64,000 nucleotides of DNA from an uncultured Rhodospirillales bacterium (GCA_903835235.1 CAILMF010000059.1:40364-104363); one strand, 5' to 3'. Positions 1 to 8,551 are shown, numbered from the stretch's first letter. The notes: generated by a model from the letters alone, not told the origin. Numbers and translations: made by a program.

Positions 1-70
1 CCGCTAGGGAGAGGGCGTCCTGCCCCTCCGTGGGGCGGAAAATCAGGTCGGTTGCGGCGGAGGCCATGGA

Positions 71-88
71 CAACTGCTATAGCAGTTG
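71..88. promoter_or_regulatory. 18-bp perfect palindrome, probable operator of the dehydratase gene
   Basis: CAACTGCTATAGCAGTTG is a perfect 9+9 palindrome without spacer, 39 bases before the dehydratase start codon. A gap-free dyad in this place is typical of a dimeric repressor site overlapping a promoter. No regulator gene lies next to it in the window, so the protein that binds is unknown. Bases 1-40 look like the end of another G+C-rich repeat and hold no gene that I can support. Confidence 0.45.
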
Positions 89-127
89 GCAATCTCCGGT
101 CAAACGCAATCGTCGTGAGGAAACACC

Positions 128-1855
128 ATGTCGCGCAAGAAGCCCGAGGATCTCCGCAGCCACCGCTGGTTCGGCGTGGACGACCTGCGCGCCTTCGGCC
201 ATCGCTCCCGCCTGTTGCAGACCGGGTTGGGGGAGCAGGATTTCCGCGGCAAGCCCGTCATCGGCATCATCAACACCTGGTCGGACCTTTCTCCGTGTCA
301 CGCGCATTTCCGCGTCCGGGCGGAGGAGGTGAAGCGCGGCGTCTGGCAGGCCGGCGGCTACCCGGTGGAGCTGCCGGCGCATCCGGTGACCGAGCAGTAC
401 CAGAAGCCCACCAGCATGCTGTACCGCAACCTGCTGGCGATGGAGACGGAGGAGCTGGCCCGCAGCCACCCCTGCGACGGGCTGGTGCTGATGGGCGGCT
501 GCGACAAGACGCCGCCGGGCCTGGTGATGGGCGCGCTCTCGGCCGGGCTGCCCTGCATCTTCGTGCCCGCCGGGCCGATGCTGTCCGGCAACTGGCGCGG
601 CAAGAAGCTGGGCAGCGGCAGCGACGTCTGGAAGTACCACTCCGAGCTTCGCGCCGGGAACATCACCCAGGGCCAGTGGAAGGAAATGGAGACCGGCATC
701 GCGCGGTCCTTCGGCACCTGCATGACGGCGGGCACCGCGGCCACCATGATGCTGGCGGTGGAAGCGCTGGGGCTTGCCTTGCCTGGGTCGTCCAGCATTC
801 CCGCCGCTGACAGCAACCACCCGCGCATGGCCACCGATTGCGGCCGCCGGATCGTCGAGATGGTCTGGAATGACGACACGCCGGCCCGGCTGCTGACCCA
901 AGGCAGCGTGGACAACGCCGTGACGGTGACGATGGCCTTCGGCGGTTCCACCAACGCCATCCCGCACCTGATCGCCATGGCGCGTCGCGCCGGGCTGAAG
1001 TTGGATTTGGAGCGCTTCGACGAACTCAGCCGGCGGGTGCCGCTGATCGCCAACCTGCGGCCGAACAACGGCGAATACCTGATGGAGGATTTTTTCTACG
1101 CCGGCGGCGCGCGGGCGCTGATGGCGAAGCTGGCGCCCTACCTCGACCTCTCGGCGATGACCGTCACCGGTAAGACGCTCGGCGAAAACCTGGAAGGTGC
1201 CGAGTGCTACAACGAGGACATCATTCGCCCGCTGGACCGCCCGCTGCAGAACGAAGGCGGCCTGGCCGTGGTGAAGGGCACGCTGGCGCCGCGCGGTGCG
1301 GTCATCAAGACCTCGGCCGCCGATCCGCGCCTGTTGCAGCACACCGGTCCCGCCGTGGTGTTCAACGACTACAACGACATGAACGCGCGCCTGGATGACC
1401 CGGATTTGAACGTGACCGCCGACAGCGTGCTGGTGCTGCGCCAGGCTGGGCCGCAGGGCGGGCCGGGCATGCCGGAATGGGGCATGATGCCGATCCCGAA
1501 GAAGCTGCTGCAGCAGGGCGTGCGTGACATGCTGCGGTTGAGCGACGCCCGCATGTCCGGCACCAGCTACGGCGCCTGCGTGCTGCATGTGGCCCCCGAA
1601 TCCCATATCGGCGGCCCGCTGGCGCTGGTGAAGGATGGCGACCTGATCCAGCTGGATGTTGCCAACCGCCAGTTGAACCTGCTGGTGCCGGAGGACGAGA
1701 TGGCCCGCCGCCAGGCCGCCTGGAAGGCGCCGGAACGCAAGTATCTGCGCGGCTGGACCGGCCTCTACCTGGACCACGTGACCCAGGCCGATGAGGGCTG
1801 CGACCTGGACTTCCTGCATCACGGTGCGCCGACGCCGGAACCGGAAATCCACTGA
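128..1855 (+). CDS. IlvD/Edd family dehydratase, probably a sugar-acid (L-arabinonate-type) dehydratase
   Basis: This 575-residue protein belongs to the IlvD/Edd family, which removes water from dihydroxy acids or sugar acids using a [2Fe-2S] cluster and Mg2+. The cluster ligands are visible as C57 (SPCH), C125 (GGCDKT) and C198 (GTCMTAG). That spacing matches the sugar-acid branch (L-arabinonate / D-xylonate dehydratases) better than the branched-chain enzyme, and so does the start RSHRWFG. GAGGAAA lies just before the ATG. The lactonases and epimerases further along the window fit a sugar-acid catabolic role. A palindrome upstream suggests induction by substrate. The exact substrate cannot be read from sequence. 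Confidence 0.9.
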   Translation: MSRKKPEDLRSHRWFGVDDLRAFGHRSRLLQTGLGEQDFRGKPVIGIINTWSDLSPCHAHFRVRAEEVKRGVWQAGGYPVELPAHPVTEQYQKPTSMLYRNLLAMETEELARSHPCDGLVLMGGCDKTPPGLVMGALSAGLPCIFVPAGPMLSGNWRGKKLGSGSDVWKYHSELRAGNITQGQWKEMETGIARSFGTCMTAGTAATMMLAVEALGLALPGSSSIPAADSNHPRMATDCGRRIVEMVWNDDTPARLLTQGSVDNAVTVTMAFGGSTNAIPHLIAMARRAGLKLDLERFDELSRRVPLIANLRPNNGEYLMEDFFYAGGARALMAKLAPYLDLSAMTVTGKTLGENLEGAECYNEDIIRPLDRPLQNEGGLAVVKGTLAPRGAVIKTSAADPRLLQHTGPAVVFNDYNDMNARLDDPDLNVTADSVLVLRQAGPQGGPGMPEWGMMPIPKKLLQQGVRDMLRLSDARMSGTSYGACVLHVAPESHIGGPLALVKDGDLIQLDVANRQLNLLVPEDEMARRQAAWKAPERKYLRGWTGLYLDHVTQADEGCDLDFLHHGAPTPEPEIH

Positions 1856-1870
1856 ACCGTTGTTGGGGGC

Positions 1871-1993
1871 ATGGAAAATCAGCCCTCAGACACCGACACC
1901 GTCCCGCTGATGGAAGGCTGGATGTTCGGCCAACTGCTTTACCCCTACGCCAGGCAGCATATGGCTGAGCATCCGCCCGCCAACGATAAGTAG
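1871..1993 (+). CDS. possible small protein of 40 residues
   Basis: A 40-codon frame starts at an ATG behind TTGGGGGC, 15 bases after the dehydratase stop, and ends with TAG. The predicted peptide begins MENQPSDTD and is acidic, with a short aromatic middle (GWMFGQLLYPYA). I do not recognise it. Its position could make it the second gene of the dehydratase transcript, but the length is within what chance allows in this composition. No domain or signal sequence is visible. Confidence 0.3.
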   Translation: MENQPSDTDTVPLMEGWMFGQLLYPYARQHMAEHPPANDK

Positions 1994-2087
1994 TTCTCCC
2001 CGGGGGTGCGCTGCCGAAAGCGGTGAAGCAACCGCGGCTGGTCGCGCCACCTTGCCGAAACGGCGATCCGGCGCCAGCATCGCGGCC

Positions 2088-3434
2088 ATGAAGACCATCG
2101 CTGACGCCGCCGCCGCACTCGCCCAAGGGCGGGTTTCCGCCCGTTCCCTCGTTGATGCCGCCTTGGAGCGCATTGCCGACCCAGCCGGCGAGGGCAGTCG
2201 CGCCTTCGTGGCCGTCCATGCCACTGCCGCGCGCGTGGCCGCCGACGCCATCGACACGCTGCGCCACCACGGCCTGGCGCCCAGCCCCTGGGCCGGCATT
2301 CCCATCACCATCAAGGACCTGTTCGACGAGAAGGGGCACGTCACCCGCGCCGGCTCCCTGGCGCTGTCCGACGCCGCGCCGGCCGCCGCCAATGCGCTGG
2401 TGGTCACACGGCTGCAGCGGCTGGGCTTCATCGTCATCGGCCGCACCAACATGGTGGAGTTTGCCTTCTCCGGCCTGGGCGTGAACCCGCATTACGGCAC
2501 GCCGAAAAGCCCCTGGGACCGCGCCACCGGCCGCCTGCCGGGCGGCTCCTCCTCCGGCGCCGCCGTGGCCGCGGCCGACTACATGGGCTTCGGCGGCCTG
2601 GGCACGGATACCGGCGGTTCCTGCCGGATCCCCGCGGCCATGTGCGGCATTGTCGGCTACAAGCCGACGGCCAAGCGCGTGCCGCAGGAGGGCGTGCTGC
2701 CGCTGTCCTTCTCGCTGGACAGCGTCGGCCCGCTGGCCCGCAGCGTGGAATGCTGCCACCTGCTGGACGCGGTGATCTCCGGCAACCCCAACCCGCAGCC
2801 GCTGGCGCATCGCAGCGTGGCCGGGCAGCGCTTTGCCGTGCCGCGCGGCACCTTTTTGTTGGACGGCATGGACGACCATGTGGCGGCCAGTTTTGACCGG
2901 GCACTCGCAAAACTCAGCGCCGCCGGTGCGCGGATCGAGCTGCTGGACATCCCCGAGATCGGCGCCATCCCGGCGCTGAACGCCAGCGGCGGCTTCACCG
3001 CGGCCGAAGCCTATGCCTGGCACCAGTCGCTGATCGCCCGCAAGCGCGACGAATACGACCCCAACATCCTGGTCCGCATCATGCGCGGCGAGAAGATGCC
3101 CGCGAGCGACTACGTCAAGGCGCTGCAAGGCCGCCAGCGCATCTGCGCCGCCGTGGCCCGCCGCACCGCGCCGTTCGATGCGCTGCTGATGCCGACCTGC
3201 CCTGTGGTGCCGCCCGCCATCGCGGAAGTCGCGGAGCAGGCCGAGTACAACCGCATCAACATGCTGCTGCTGCGCAATACCGCGGTGGGCAACTTCCTCG
3301 ACCGCTGCTCGATCAGCCTGCCGTGCCAGGAAGCTGGCACCGCGCCGGTGGGGCTGATGCTGACCGGCGAGCATGGTGCCGACGAGGCATTGTTCCACAG
3401 CGCCGCGGCGGTGGAAGCAGCGCTGGCGGCTTGA
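2088..3434 (+). CDS. amidase signature family enzyme
   Basis: This 448-residue hydrolase of the amidase signature family cleaves an unidentified amide. The Ser-cisSer-Lys triad is visible as K76 (ITIKD), the GGSSSG loop at 152-157 (cis-Ser) and the nucleophile S178 in DTGGSCRIPA. The frame is open further upstream, to an ATG at 2052, but family alignment favours the ATG at 2088 (MKTIADAAAAL). The C-terminal half (320-448) is shorter than in GatA, and no gatB or gatC is near, so a GatCAB role is unlikely. The gene ends in a tandem repeat whose first unit overlaps the stop codon. Confidence 0.88.
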   Translation: MKTIADAAAALAQGRVSARSLVDAALERIADPAGEGSRAFVAVHATAARVAADAIDTLRHHGLAPSPWAGIPITIKDLFDEKGHVTRAGSLALSDAAPAAANALVVTRLQRLGFIVIGRTNMVEFAFSGLGVNPHYGTPKSPWDRATGRLPGGSSSGAAVAAADYMGFGGLGTDTGGSCRIPAAMCGIVGYKPTAKRVPQEGVLPLSFSLDSVGPLARSVECCHLLDAVISGNPNPQPLAHRSVAGQRFAVPRGTFLLDGMDDHVAASFDRALAKLSAAGARIELLDIPEIGAIPALNASGGFTAAEAYAWHQSLIARKRDEYDPNILVRIMRGEKMPASDYVKALQGRQRICAAVARRTAPFDALLMPTCPVVPPAIAEVAEQAEYNRINMLLLRNTAVGNFLDRCSISLPCQEAGTAPVGLMLTGEHGADEALFHSAAAVEAALAA

Positions 3435-3648
3435 GGGGGGCTTCGGCGCCGCACACTCCAGCGGGTGTCTTGAGGGAGGCTCCGCCCCCTCAAACTCCAG
3501 CGGTTGCATTGAGGGAGGCTCCGCCCCCCTCAAACTCCCCAGCCAAAGGCCGAAAGGCCCTTGGAACCCGGGTTTCAAGCACATGGTTTCCAAAGGCCCC
3601 GCGGCCTTTGGCAGGGAGAGCGCGAGAGGGACGGCGTCCCTCTCGCTC
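3431..3648. repeat. three 39-bp tandem hairpin units followed by further hairpins
   Basis: TTGAGGG begins at 3431, 3470 and 3509, which gives three degenerate units of 39 bases. Each can fold as TTGAGGG-GGC against GCC-CCCTCAA. Next come CCAAAGGCC-gaaa-GGCCCTTGG (3543-3564) and CCAAAGGCC-ccgc-GGCCTTTGG (about 3590-3611). A perfect 11-bp stem GCGAGAGGGAC / GTCCCTCTCGC lies around 3621-3645. A shortened copy of the same series lies at 35648-35715. The region separates two convergent genes and could terminate transcription from both sides, although there is no T-tract. Confidence 0.7.
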
Positions 3649-4515
3649 CTACGCCCCAGGCACCAGCTCCGTCCGCTTCGCCAGCAGCCACTCCGCCGCC
3701 TGCATCCGCGTGCCGCGCCACACATAGGGCGTGGCGACAACCTGGCGCATGATCTCGTCGAATACCCAGGCGCCGGCCGGGCGGCCATAGACATGGGTGT
3801 GGATGGTCACATCCATCAGCACCGGCTGGGTCTCGCGGTGCTGCAGCGCGCTGAAGGCGTCCTCGAATTGCTGCAGCATGGCGCGGGCGTTGTTGCCGTA
3901 GCGGATGCTGCTCGGCAGGTCGTTCACGTCCATGGTCAGCGAAATCCGCACGATCTCGCGGCCCCCGGCAGTTTCCAGATAGGGCATGTCGTCGTCGTTG
4001 CAGTCGCCGTCGTGCAGGTAGCCGGCCTCGGCCAGCAGCGCGGTGTGGCCGGGGCTGCCGGTGCCGCGCGGGCTGATCCAGCCGCGTGGCACCTCGCCGG
4101 TCACATCCGCGATCAAGCCAGTGGTGCGCTTGATGTTCTCGCGCTGCCCGGCTTCGTCCAGATACACCGGGATCACGTCCATGCCGTAGCTGTGCGCCAC
4201 CACCTCATGCCCGCCGGCATGGATCGCCCGCACCGTGTCGGGCCACAGCTTGGCCAGCACGCCATTGGTCATCACGCTGGTCGTCACGCCGTTCCGCGCT
4301 GCCACTTCCAGCGCCCGCCAGATGCCGCGCACCGCGCCATACTTGCCCCAACTGGCGGCATTGGCGTCGAAGAAGCCGGGCTTCAGCGGGTTGCCCATGG
4401 GGCCGATGCCAGGCACCTGGCCTTCCGACCAGCCCTCATAGGCAATGTTGAAGATCACGCCGACCCGCGCGCCGCCCGGCCAACGAAAGCCCGGTCCCGT
4501 CCGCAGAATGCTCAT
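3649..4515 (-). CDS. polysaccharide deacetylase family protein (NodB homology domain)
   Basis: This 288-residue protein has the NodB-type fold of metal-dependent carbohydrate or ureido hydrolases. It is closest to the PuuE/allantoinase-like group: NIAYEGWSEG near the N-terminus, VVAHSYGMD (about 110) and WISPRGTGSPGH (about 145) in the active-site region. The start at 4515 is behind AGGAGGGCG and overlaps the MFS stop as ATGA, so the two genes are translationally coupled. No signal peptide is visible, so it probably acts in the cytosol on a small imported compound rather than on cell wall. The substrate is unknown. Confidence 0.82.
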   Translation of the reverse strand: MSILRTGPGFRWPGGARVGVIFNIAYEGWSEGQVPGIGPMGNPLKPGFFDANAASWGKYGAVRGIWRALEVAARNGVTTSVMTNGVLAKLWPDTVRAIHAGGHEVVAHSYGMDVIPVYLDEAGQRENIKRTTGLIADVTGEVPRGWISPRGTGSPGHTALLAEAGYLHDGDCNDDDMPYLETAGGREIVRISLTMDVNDLPSSIRYGNNARAMLQQFEDAFSALQHRETQPVLMDVTIHTHVYGRPAGAWVFDEIMRQVVATPYVWRGTRMQAAEWLLAKRTELVPGA

Positions 4516-5660
4516 TTCCCCGCCCTCCTGATCGCCAGCGCCAATACCAAAGCCGTCGCCACCAGCGCCAGCCACACCCCCAGCAGCGCCGTGGCGCCGC
4601 CGAAGCGGTCCATCGCCACCCCCACTAGCGCCGGCACGCCGCCGAAGCCCAGATGCGCCACGACGAAATACCCGGCGGTGGCGCGCGGGCGTTCCTGCCC
4701 CGCGGCCTCGGCTGCCGCCGCCAACCCGCCCAGGTAGACCAGGCCGTAGGTCGCCGCACCGGTCAGCACCGCCCCCAGCGGCAGCGGCCACAGCAGGCCG
4801 AAGGCAGCGCCCCAGAACACCAGCCCGGCGCCCAGGCACAGGCACCCCAGCCCGGCCACCACGGCGCGGCGCGGCGCCACCTTGCGCAGCATCAGTTGCA
4901 GGGCGGCGCCGGTCAGCATCATGGCGCAGGCGGCCCAGGGGCCGGCACCGGGGTAGCCCTGGGCGGCAAGCGCCGCCGGCACCGCTGTCAGCACCGTACC
5001 GGTCACGCCCCAGGCGGGAATGATCGCCAGCGTCGTCGCCAGCGTACCGCGCGGAAACACCGGCAGGCGCAGCCGGGCGCCGCGCGGCGCGGCCAGGGTT
5101 TCCGGCAGCAGCGCCACCGGCCAGGCCAGCAGCGCCAGCACCGCCAGGTGCAGCGGGAAAGTCAGCGGCAACAGGTCGCCGGGGTGCCACAGCAGCGCCA
5201 GCATGGTGGCCAGCCCGCCCAGGCCGAAGCTGCCCGCGGTGCCCACCGCCACCACGGCGGCGCCGCGACGGGTGGCCTCTGGCGTGCCGCCGCCCAGCTC
5301 GGCCGCCCAGGCGGCGCCGGCGGCGGTGATGCAGCCCATCGCCAGCCCCTGGAACACCCGCGCCAGCGCCAGGCCGGGCACGCTGGGGTCCAGCGCCAGC
5401 ACCAGCGTTGAACAGCCGGCCAGCGCCATGCCCAGCAGTACCACCGGGCGGCGGCCGATCCGGTCCGGCAGCGGCCCCAGGAAGGGCGAGGTGAGCATAT
5501 GCGTCAGCGCATAGCAGCCGAAGGCCAGCGCCAGTGCGCCGGCGCCGTAGCCGCCTCGGGCGGCATAGGCCACGTACAGCGGCAGCGGCAAAGTGGTGGA
5601 AAGCCCGGCGCTGCCCACGGCGGCGCCGACCAGCCAGGCTCGGCGCTGGGGCAAGTTCAA
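4512..5660 (-). CDS. MFS transporter
   Basis: This 382-residue, highly hydrophobic protein has the major facilitator pattern of twelve predicted helices. The loop motif GPLPDRIGRRPVVLLG follows helix 2, as in drug and metabolite carriers. I place the start at TTG 5660, because it overlaps the HiPIP stop as TTGA and the first helix follows directly (RRAWLVGAAVGSAGLS). The 3' end overlaps the deacetylase start as ATGA. It sits as the middle gene of a three-gene coupled operon and probably imports or exports the compound handled by the deacetylase. The transported compound cannot be inferred. Confidence 0.85.
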   Translation of the reverse strand: MNLPQRRAWLVGAAVGSAGLSTTLPLPLYVAYAARGGYGAGALALAFGCYALTHMLTSPFLGPLPDRIGRRPVVLLGMALAGCSTLVLALDPSVPGLALARVFQGLAMGCITAAGAAWAAELGGGTPEATRRGAAVVAVGTAGSFGLGGLATMLALLWHPGDLLPLTFPLHLAVLALLAWPVALLPETLAAPRGARLRLPVFPRGTLATTLAIIPAWGVTGTVLTAVPAALAAQGYPGAGPWAACAMMLTGAALQLMLRKVAPRRAVVAGLGCLCLGAGLVFWGAAFGLLWPLPLGAVLTGAATYGLVYLGGLAAAAEAAGQERPRATAGYFVVAHLGFGGVPALVGVAMDRFGGATALLGVWLALVATALVLALAIRRAGK

Positions 5661-5902
5661 TCCACCATGTCGAACAGCTTGCACCAGCCTTCCGGGCTGA
5701 CCTCGCCTTCCACCTGCTTGCACAGGTTGGGGCGCACGAACAGCGTGCAGGACGCGCACATGGCGATGCCGCGGGGCCGAGGCTCGTATTGCGCCTCGGC
5801 CTGGGTCAACTGACGCGCCATCAACTGAGCGCGGGCCGTGGCGGCCAGCGCCAGGAAGGTGCTGCCCAGCAGGGCGCGGCGAACAGCACAGCCGGCAGGC
5901 AT
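5657..5902 (-). CDS. HiPIP-like high-potential iron-sulfur protein with Tat-type leader
   Basis: This 81-residue protein starts with a twin-arginine-like leader (CAVRRALLGSTFLALAATARA). The mature part carries four cysteines, C49, C52, C61 and C74, spaced C-x2-C-x8-C-x12-C. The ending GEVSPEGWCKLF matches the end of high-potential [4Fe-4S] proteins. Such proteins carry single electrons in the periplasm. The frame is open to an ATG at 5986, but ATG 5902 behind GGGAGAG gives a proper leader. It is the first gene of a coupled operon with an MFS carrier and a deacetylase, an unexpected setting for an electron carrier. The iron-sulfur assignment rests on cysteine spacing only. Confidence 0.72.
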   Translation of the reverse strand: MPAGCAVRRALLGSTFLALAATARAQLMARQLTQAEAQYEPRPRGIAMCASCTLFVRPNLCKQVEGEVSPEGWCKLFDMVD

Positions 5903-5925
5903 GGGCACTCTCCCGCGAGCAATAC

Positions 5926-5951
5926 CGGCTTGGGTCGACCCACCCAAGCCG
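5926..5951. promoter_or_regulatory. inverted repeat upstream of the HiPIP operon
   Basis: CGGCTTGGG and CCCAAGCCG are perfect 9-base arms around 8 bases, 24 bases before the HiPIP start codon. It may be an operator or a leader hairpin of the HiPIP-MFS-deacetylase transcript. A second, weaker stem (6011-6017 with 6024-6030) lies just beyond the doxX stop and could end that transcript. Confidence 0.35.
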
Positions 5952-6060
5952 CATTCTTGCTCTGCAACGCATTGAAATGACGGCACTATCCCGCTGGATG
6001 GGATCGTAGCCGCTGCTCAGTCAAGCAGCGTGGCATCGGCAGGGCAACCGGGGAGGCGCC

Positions 6061-6483
6061 TCAGGCCCGGGCCAGCCGCCCGGTCAGCGGCAGCCGCGCG
6101 GCGAAGGCGCCGGCGCCCAGGCCAGCCTGGGCCAGCAGCGTTGCCGCCCAGAAGGCCGGGTATTCCCAACCGCCGCCGGCCGCGTTGAACACCCAGCCAT
6201 TCGGCGCATGCTGCAAGACGGCGCCGAGCAGGATCACCAGCGAGGCAAGGCTGACCCAGCGCACGCCCAAGCCCGCCAGCAGCGCCAGGCCGGCCAGGAT
6301 CTCGGCGAAGGTGACCACGGCGCCAAGCACCGGCGGATATCCGATGGAGCCGAAATATCCCATGGTGCCGGCCAGGCCGAAGGTACCCAGCTTCAGCACC
6401 GCGCCATGCGCCAGCAGCGCCAGGCCGTTGGTCACCCGCAGCAGGGCTGCGGCATAGGGGGTGGTGGCGGTTTCGTTCAGCAT
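6061..6483 (-). CDS. DoxX family membrane protein
   Basis: This 140-residue protein has four predicted membrane helices (about 10-28, 50-70, 75-95 and 108-128), the DoxX / DoxD-like layout. The helix-2 segment AEILAGLALLAGLGVRW is typical of the family. Bacterial DoxX proteins are often linked to redox or quinone stress, but a reaction is rarely known. The ATG at 6483 lies behind GGAGAGA. It is transcribed away from a LysR gene across a 117-base gap, the usual arrangement for a LysR target, so control by that regulator is likely. Confidence 0.85.
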   Translation of the reverse strand: MLNETATTPYAAALLRVTNGLALLAHGAVLKLGTFGLAGTMGYFGSIGYPPVLGAVVTFAEILAGLALLAGLGVRWVSLASLVILLGAVLQHAPNGWVFNAAGGGWEYPAFWAATLLAQAGLGAGAFAARLPLTGRLARA

Positions 6484-6572
6484 CGGGGTCTCTCCGAAAG
6501 CGAAGGTTGCGTCGGCCCCGAACCTGCCGCTTCCGCCGCGCCGCTTCCAACGCAGCGCTGGAACGCTCATCA

Positions 6573-6584
6573 TCACCCTGGTGA
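6573..6584. promoter_or_regulatory. dyad TCACC-ct-GGTGA between doxX and lysR
   Basis: The two 5-base arms form a T-N10-A dyad of the size LysR proteins bind, 16 bases before the lysR start and 89 before the doxX start. It could serve autorepression of lysR and control of doxX. It is short, so chance occurrence is possible. Confidence 0.35.
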
Positions 6585-6600
6585 ATGACGGGCCGCCGGC

Positions 6601-7527
6601 ATGACCGACCTCAGCAACCTCGACCTCAACCTGCTGCGCGTGTTCGACGCGGTGGCCCGCGAACGCCATGTCACCCGCGCGGCGCAGCGGCTGAACCTGT
6701 CGCAGCCGGCAGTGTCCAACGCGCTTGGCCGGCTGCGCGTGGCCCTGGCGGATGAACTGTTCCTGCGCCGCCCGGGCGGGGTGGAGCCAACCGCGCTGGC
6801 GCTTTCCCTGGCGCCGCCGATTGCGGAGATGCTGGACCGGCTGCGCGAGACGTTGGTGGCGCAGGCGCCGTGGGTGCCCGCCCAGGCCGACCGCGTCTTC
6901 ACCCTGGGGCTTTCCGAATATGCCGAGGCGGTGCTGGCGCCCCCCCTGGTGCAGCACCTGGCAGGCGAGGCACCCGGCGTGCTGCTGGCCTTCCGCCATG
7001 CCGACCGCACCAATTGGGAAGGCCTGCTGGCCGGTGGGGAGGCGCAGCTGGCCATCGGCGTGCTGCCGGAACCGCCGGCACTGTACACGCGCCTGCGGCT
7101 GTTGCCGGAAGCCTTCTGCACGCTGATGCGCCCTGGGCACCCCCTGGCCGAGGGAGAGCTGACGCCGGAACGCTTCGTCAGCGTGCCGCATATCCTGCAT
7201 TCGCCGAACGGGTCGCGCAGCGGTGCGATGGACGAGGCCCTGGGCGCGCTCGGCCTCAGCCGCCGGCTGGGCGTGGTGGTGGCGCATCTGGGCGCGGTGC
7301 CCGCGATATTGGCGCGGACCGACATGATCATCACGCTGTCGGCCCGCCTGGCACACCAGCTGGCGGTGGCGCATGGGCTGGTGGTGCGCTGCCCGCCGGT
7401 GCCGGTGCGGCATACCCGGCTTTCCCTGGTATTCCATCGGCGCTTCGAGGCCGATGCCGGCCATGCCTGGCTGCGCCGCCTGATCCTGGCCCTGGCGCGG
7501 GAGGTGCCCGCCGCCGTGGCAAGCTGA
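6601..7527 (+). CDS. LysR family transcriptional regulator
   Basis: This 308-residue regulator has the N-terminal winged helix-turn-helix at residues 5-65 (LNLLRVFDAVARERHVTRAAQRLNLSQ is the recognition region) and a periplasmic-binding-type effector domain after about 95. The pattern LDLNLLRVFDAV is typical of the NodD/SyrM/LeuO-like branch. It is divergent from doxX and convergent with a Bug protein gene, so doxX is its most likely target. The effector cannot be inferred. Confidence 0.93.
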   Translation: MTDLSNLDLNLLRVFDAVARERHVTRAAQRLNLSQPAVSNALGRLRVALADELFLRRPGGVEPTALALSLAPPIAEMLDRLRETLVAQAPWVPAQADRVFTLGLSEYAEAVLAPPLVQHLAGEAPGVLLAFRHADRTNWEGLLAGGEAQLAIGVLPEPPALYTRLRLLPEAFCTLMRPGHPLAEGELTPERFVSVPHILHSPNGSRSGAMDEALGALGLSRRLGVVVAHLGAVPAILARTDMIITLSARLAHQLAVAHGLVVRCPPVPVRHTRLSLVFHRRFEADAGHAWLRRLILALAREVPAAVAS

Positions 7528-7532
7528 TCGCG

Positions 7533-8498
7533 CTACGCCGGCTGGATACCGGCGGCCCGGACCACGTCCTTCCAGCGCGCCAGCTCCGCGGCCACGCGCG
7601 CCGCCATCTCCGCCCGGCTGCTGGCCACCACGCTGAAGCCGATGCGGGTCAGCCGCGCCTCCACCTCCGGCAGGCGCAGGCATTCGGTCAGCGCGGCATG
7701 GATGCGGGTCAGCACCGGCTCCGGCGTGGCGGCGGGGGCGACGAAGCTGTGCCAGCTGCCGCCCTCGAAGCCCGGCAGGGTATCGGCCACGGTCGGCACC
7801 TCTGGCAGCAACGGATGGTGCCGGAGAGCCCCCACCGCCACCGCGCGCAGCGACCCGCCCTGCACCTGTTGCGCCACGGTGGCGATATTCAGGAAGGATA
7901 GCTGGGTCACCCCCGCCACCAGGTCGGTGACCGCCGCCGCGCTGCCGCTGTAGGGCACATGGGTCAGCTGGGTGCCGGTGGCCTGGGCGAACAGCTCCAT
8001 GGTCAGGTGTTCGCTGCTGCCGATGCCGCTGGTGCCGTAGCTGGCCCGATTGGGGTTGGCCTTCAGCCAGTCGATCAACTCCGCCACCGTGCGCGGGGGA
8101 AAGCCGGGATGCGCCACCAGCAGGTTGGGGGCGGCGATCGCCACCGTCAGCGGCGCGAAGTCGCGCGTGGGGTCGTAGGGCAGCCGGGCCATGACATGCG
8201 GGTTGATGGTCAGGATGCCGCTGGCGGCGAGGAACAGGGTATGGCCATCCGGCGCGGCGCGGGCCGCCACCTGCGCAGCCACTGCGCCATTGCCGCCAGG
8301 TCGGTTCTCCACCACCACCGGCTGGCCCAGGGCGGCGCCCAGCGGCGTGGCCACGGCGCGGGCCAGAATGTCGGACGGCCCGCCGGCGACATAGGGCACC
8401 AGCACCGTCAACGGGCGGCTCGGCCAAGGCGCAGGTTGCGCCACGGCGCGGCCGGCAATGCCCAGCAGCGCAGCAGTCAGCAGGGGGCGGCGATGCAT
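7533..8498 (-). CDS. Bug/TctC solute-binding protein, second binding protein of the ttt operon
   Basis: This 321-residue periplasmic binding protein of the tripartite tricarboxylate transporter (TctC/Bug) family would present a carboxylate to the TctAB membrane part. The signal peptide is MHRRPLLTAALLGIAGRAVAQ. Family motifs include RPLTVLVPYVAGGPSD (ligand loop) and VVENRPGGNG. ATG 8498 gives the proper leader although the frame is open to 8537. It follows tctA by 53 bases on the same strand, so the operon has two binding proteins, one at each end. It may widen the substrate range of the single permease. Confidence 0.9.
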   Translation of the reverse strand: MHRRPLLTAALLGIAGRAVAQPAPWPSRPLTVLVPYVAGGPSDILARAVATPLGAALGQPVVVENRPGGNGAVAAQVAARAAPDGHTLFLAASGILTINPHVMARLPYDPTRDFAPLTVAIAAPNLLVAHPGFPPRTVAELIDWLKANPNRASYGTSGIGSSEHLTMELFAQATGTQLTHVPYSGSAAAVTDLVAGVTQLSFLNIATVAQQVQGGSLRAVAVGALRHHPLLPEVPTVADTLPGFEGGSWHSFVAPAATPEPVLTRIHAALTECLRLPEVEARLTRIGFSVVASSRAEMAARVAAELARWKDVVRAAGIQPA

Positions 8499-8551
8499 GG
8501 AGGGGTTCCTGGTGCTGGATGCCCCAGGACCACGCAAGCCGCGTGCCGGTT

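Noticed and set aside
77..1852. Open frame of 591 codons on the minus strand opposite the dehydratase gene
   Set aside because: It is the antisense of a clear IlvD/Edd gene with all three cluster cysteines; long antisense frames are expected at this G+C, and its peptide is a low-complexity run of Arg, His, Gly and Gln.
3431..3540. Possible CRISPR array (three 39-base units)
   Set aside because: Units are directly adjacent without spacers and are degenerate; no cas gene is present.
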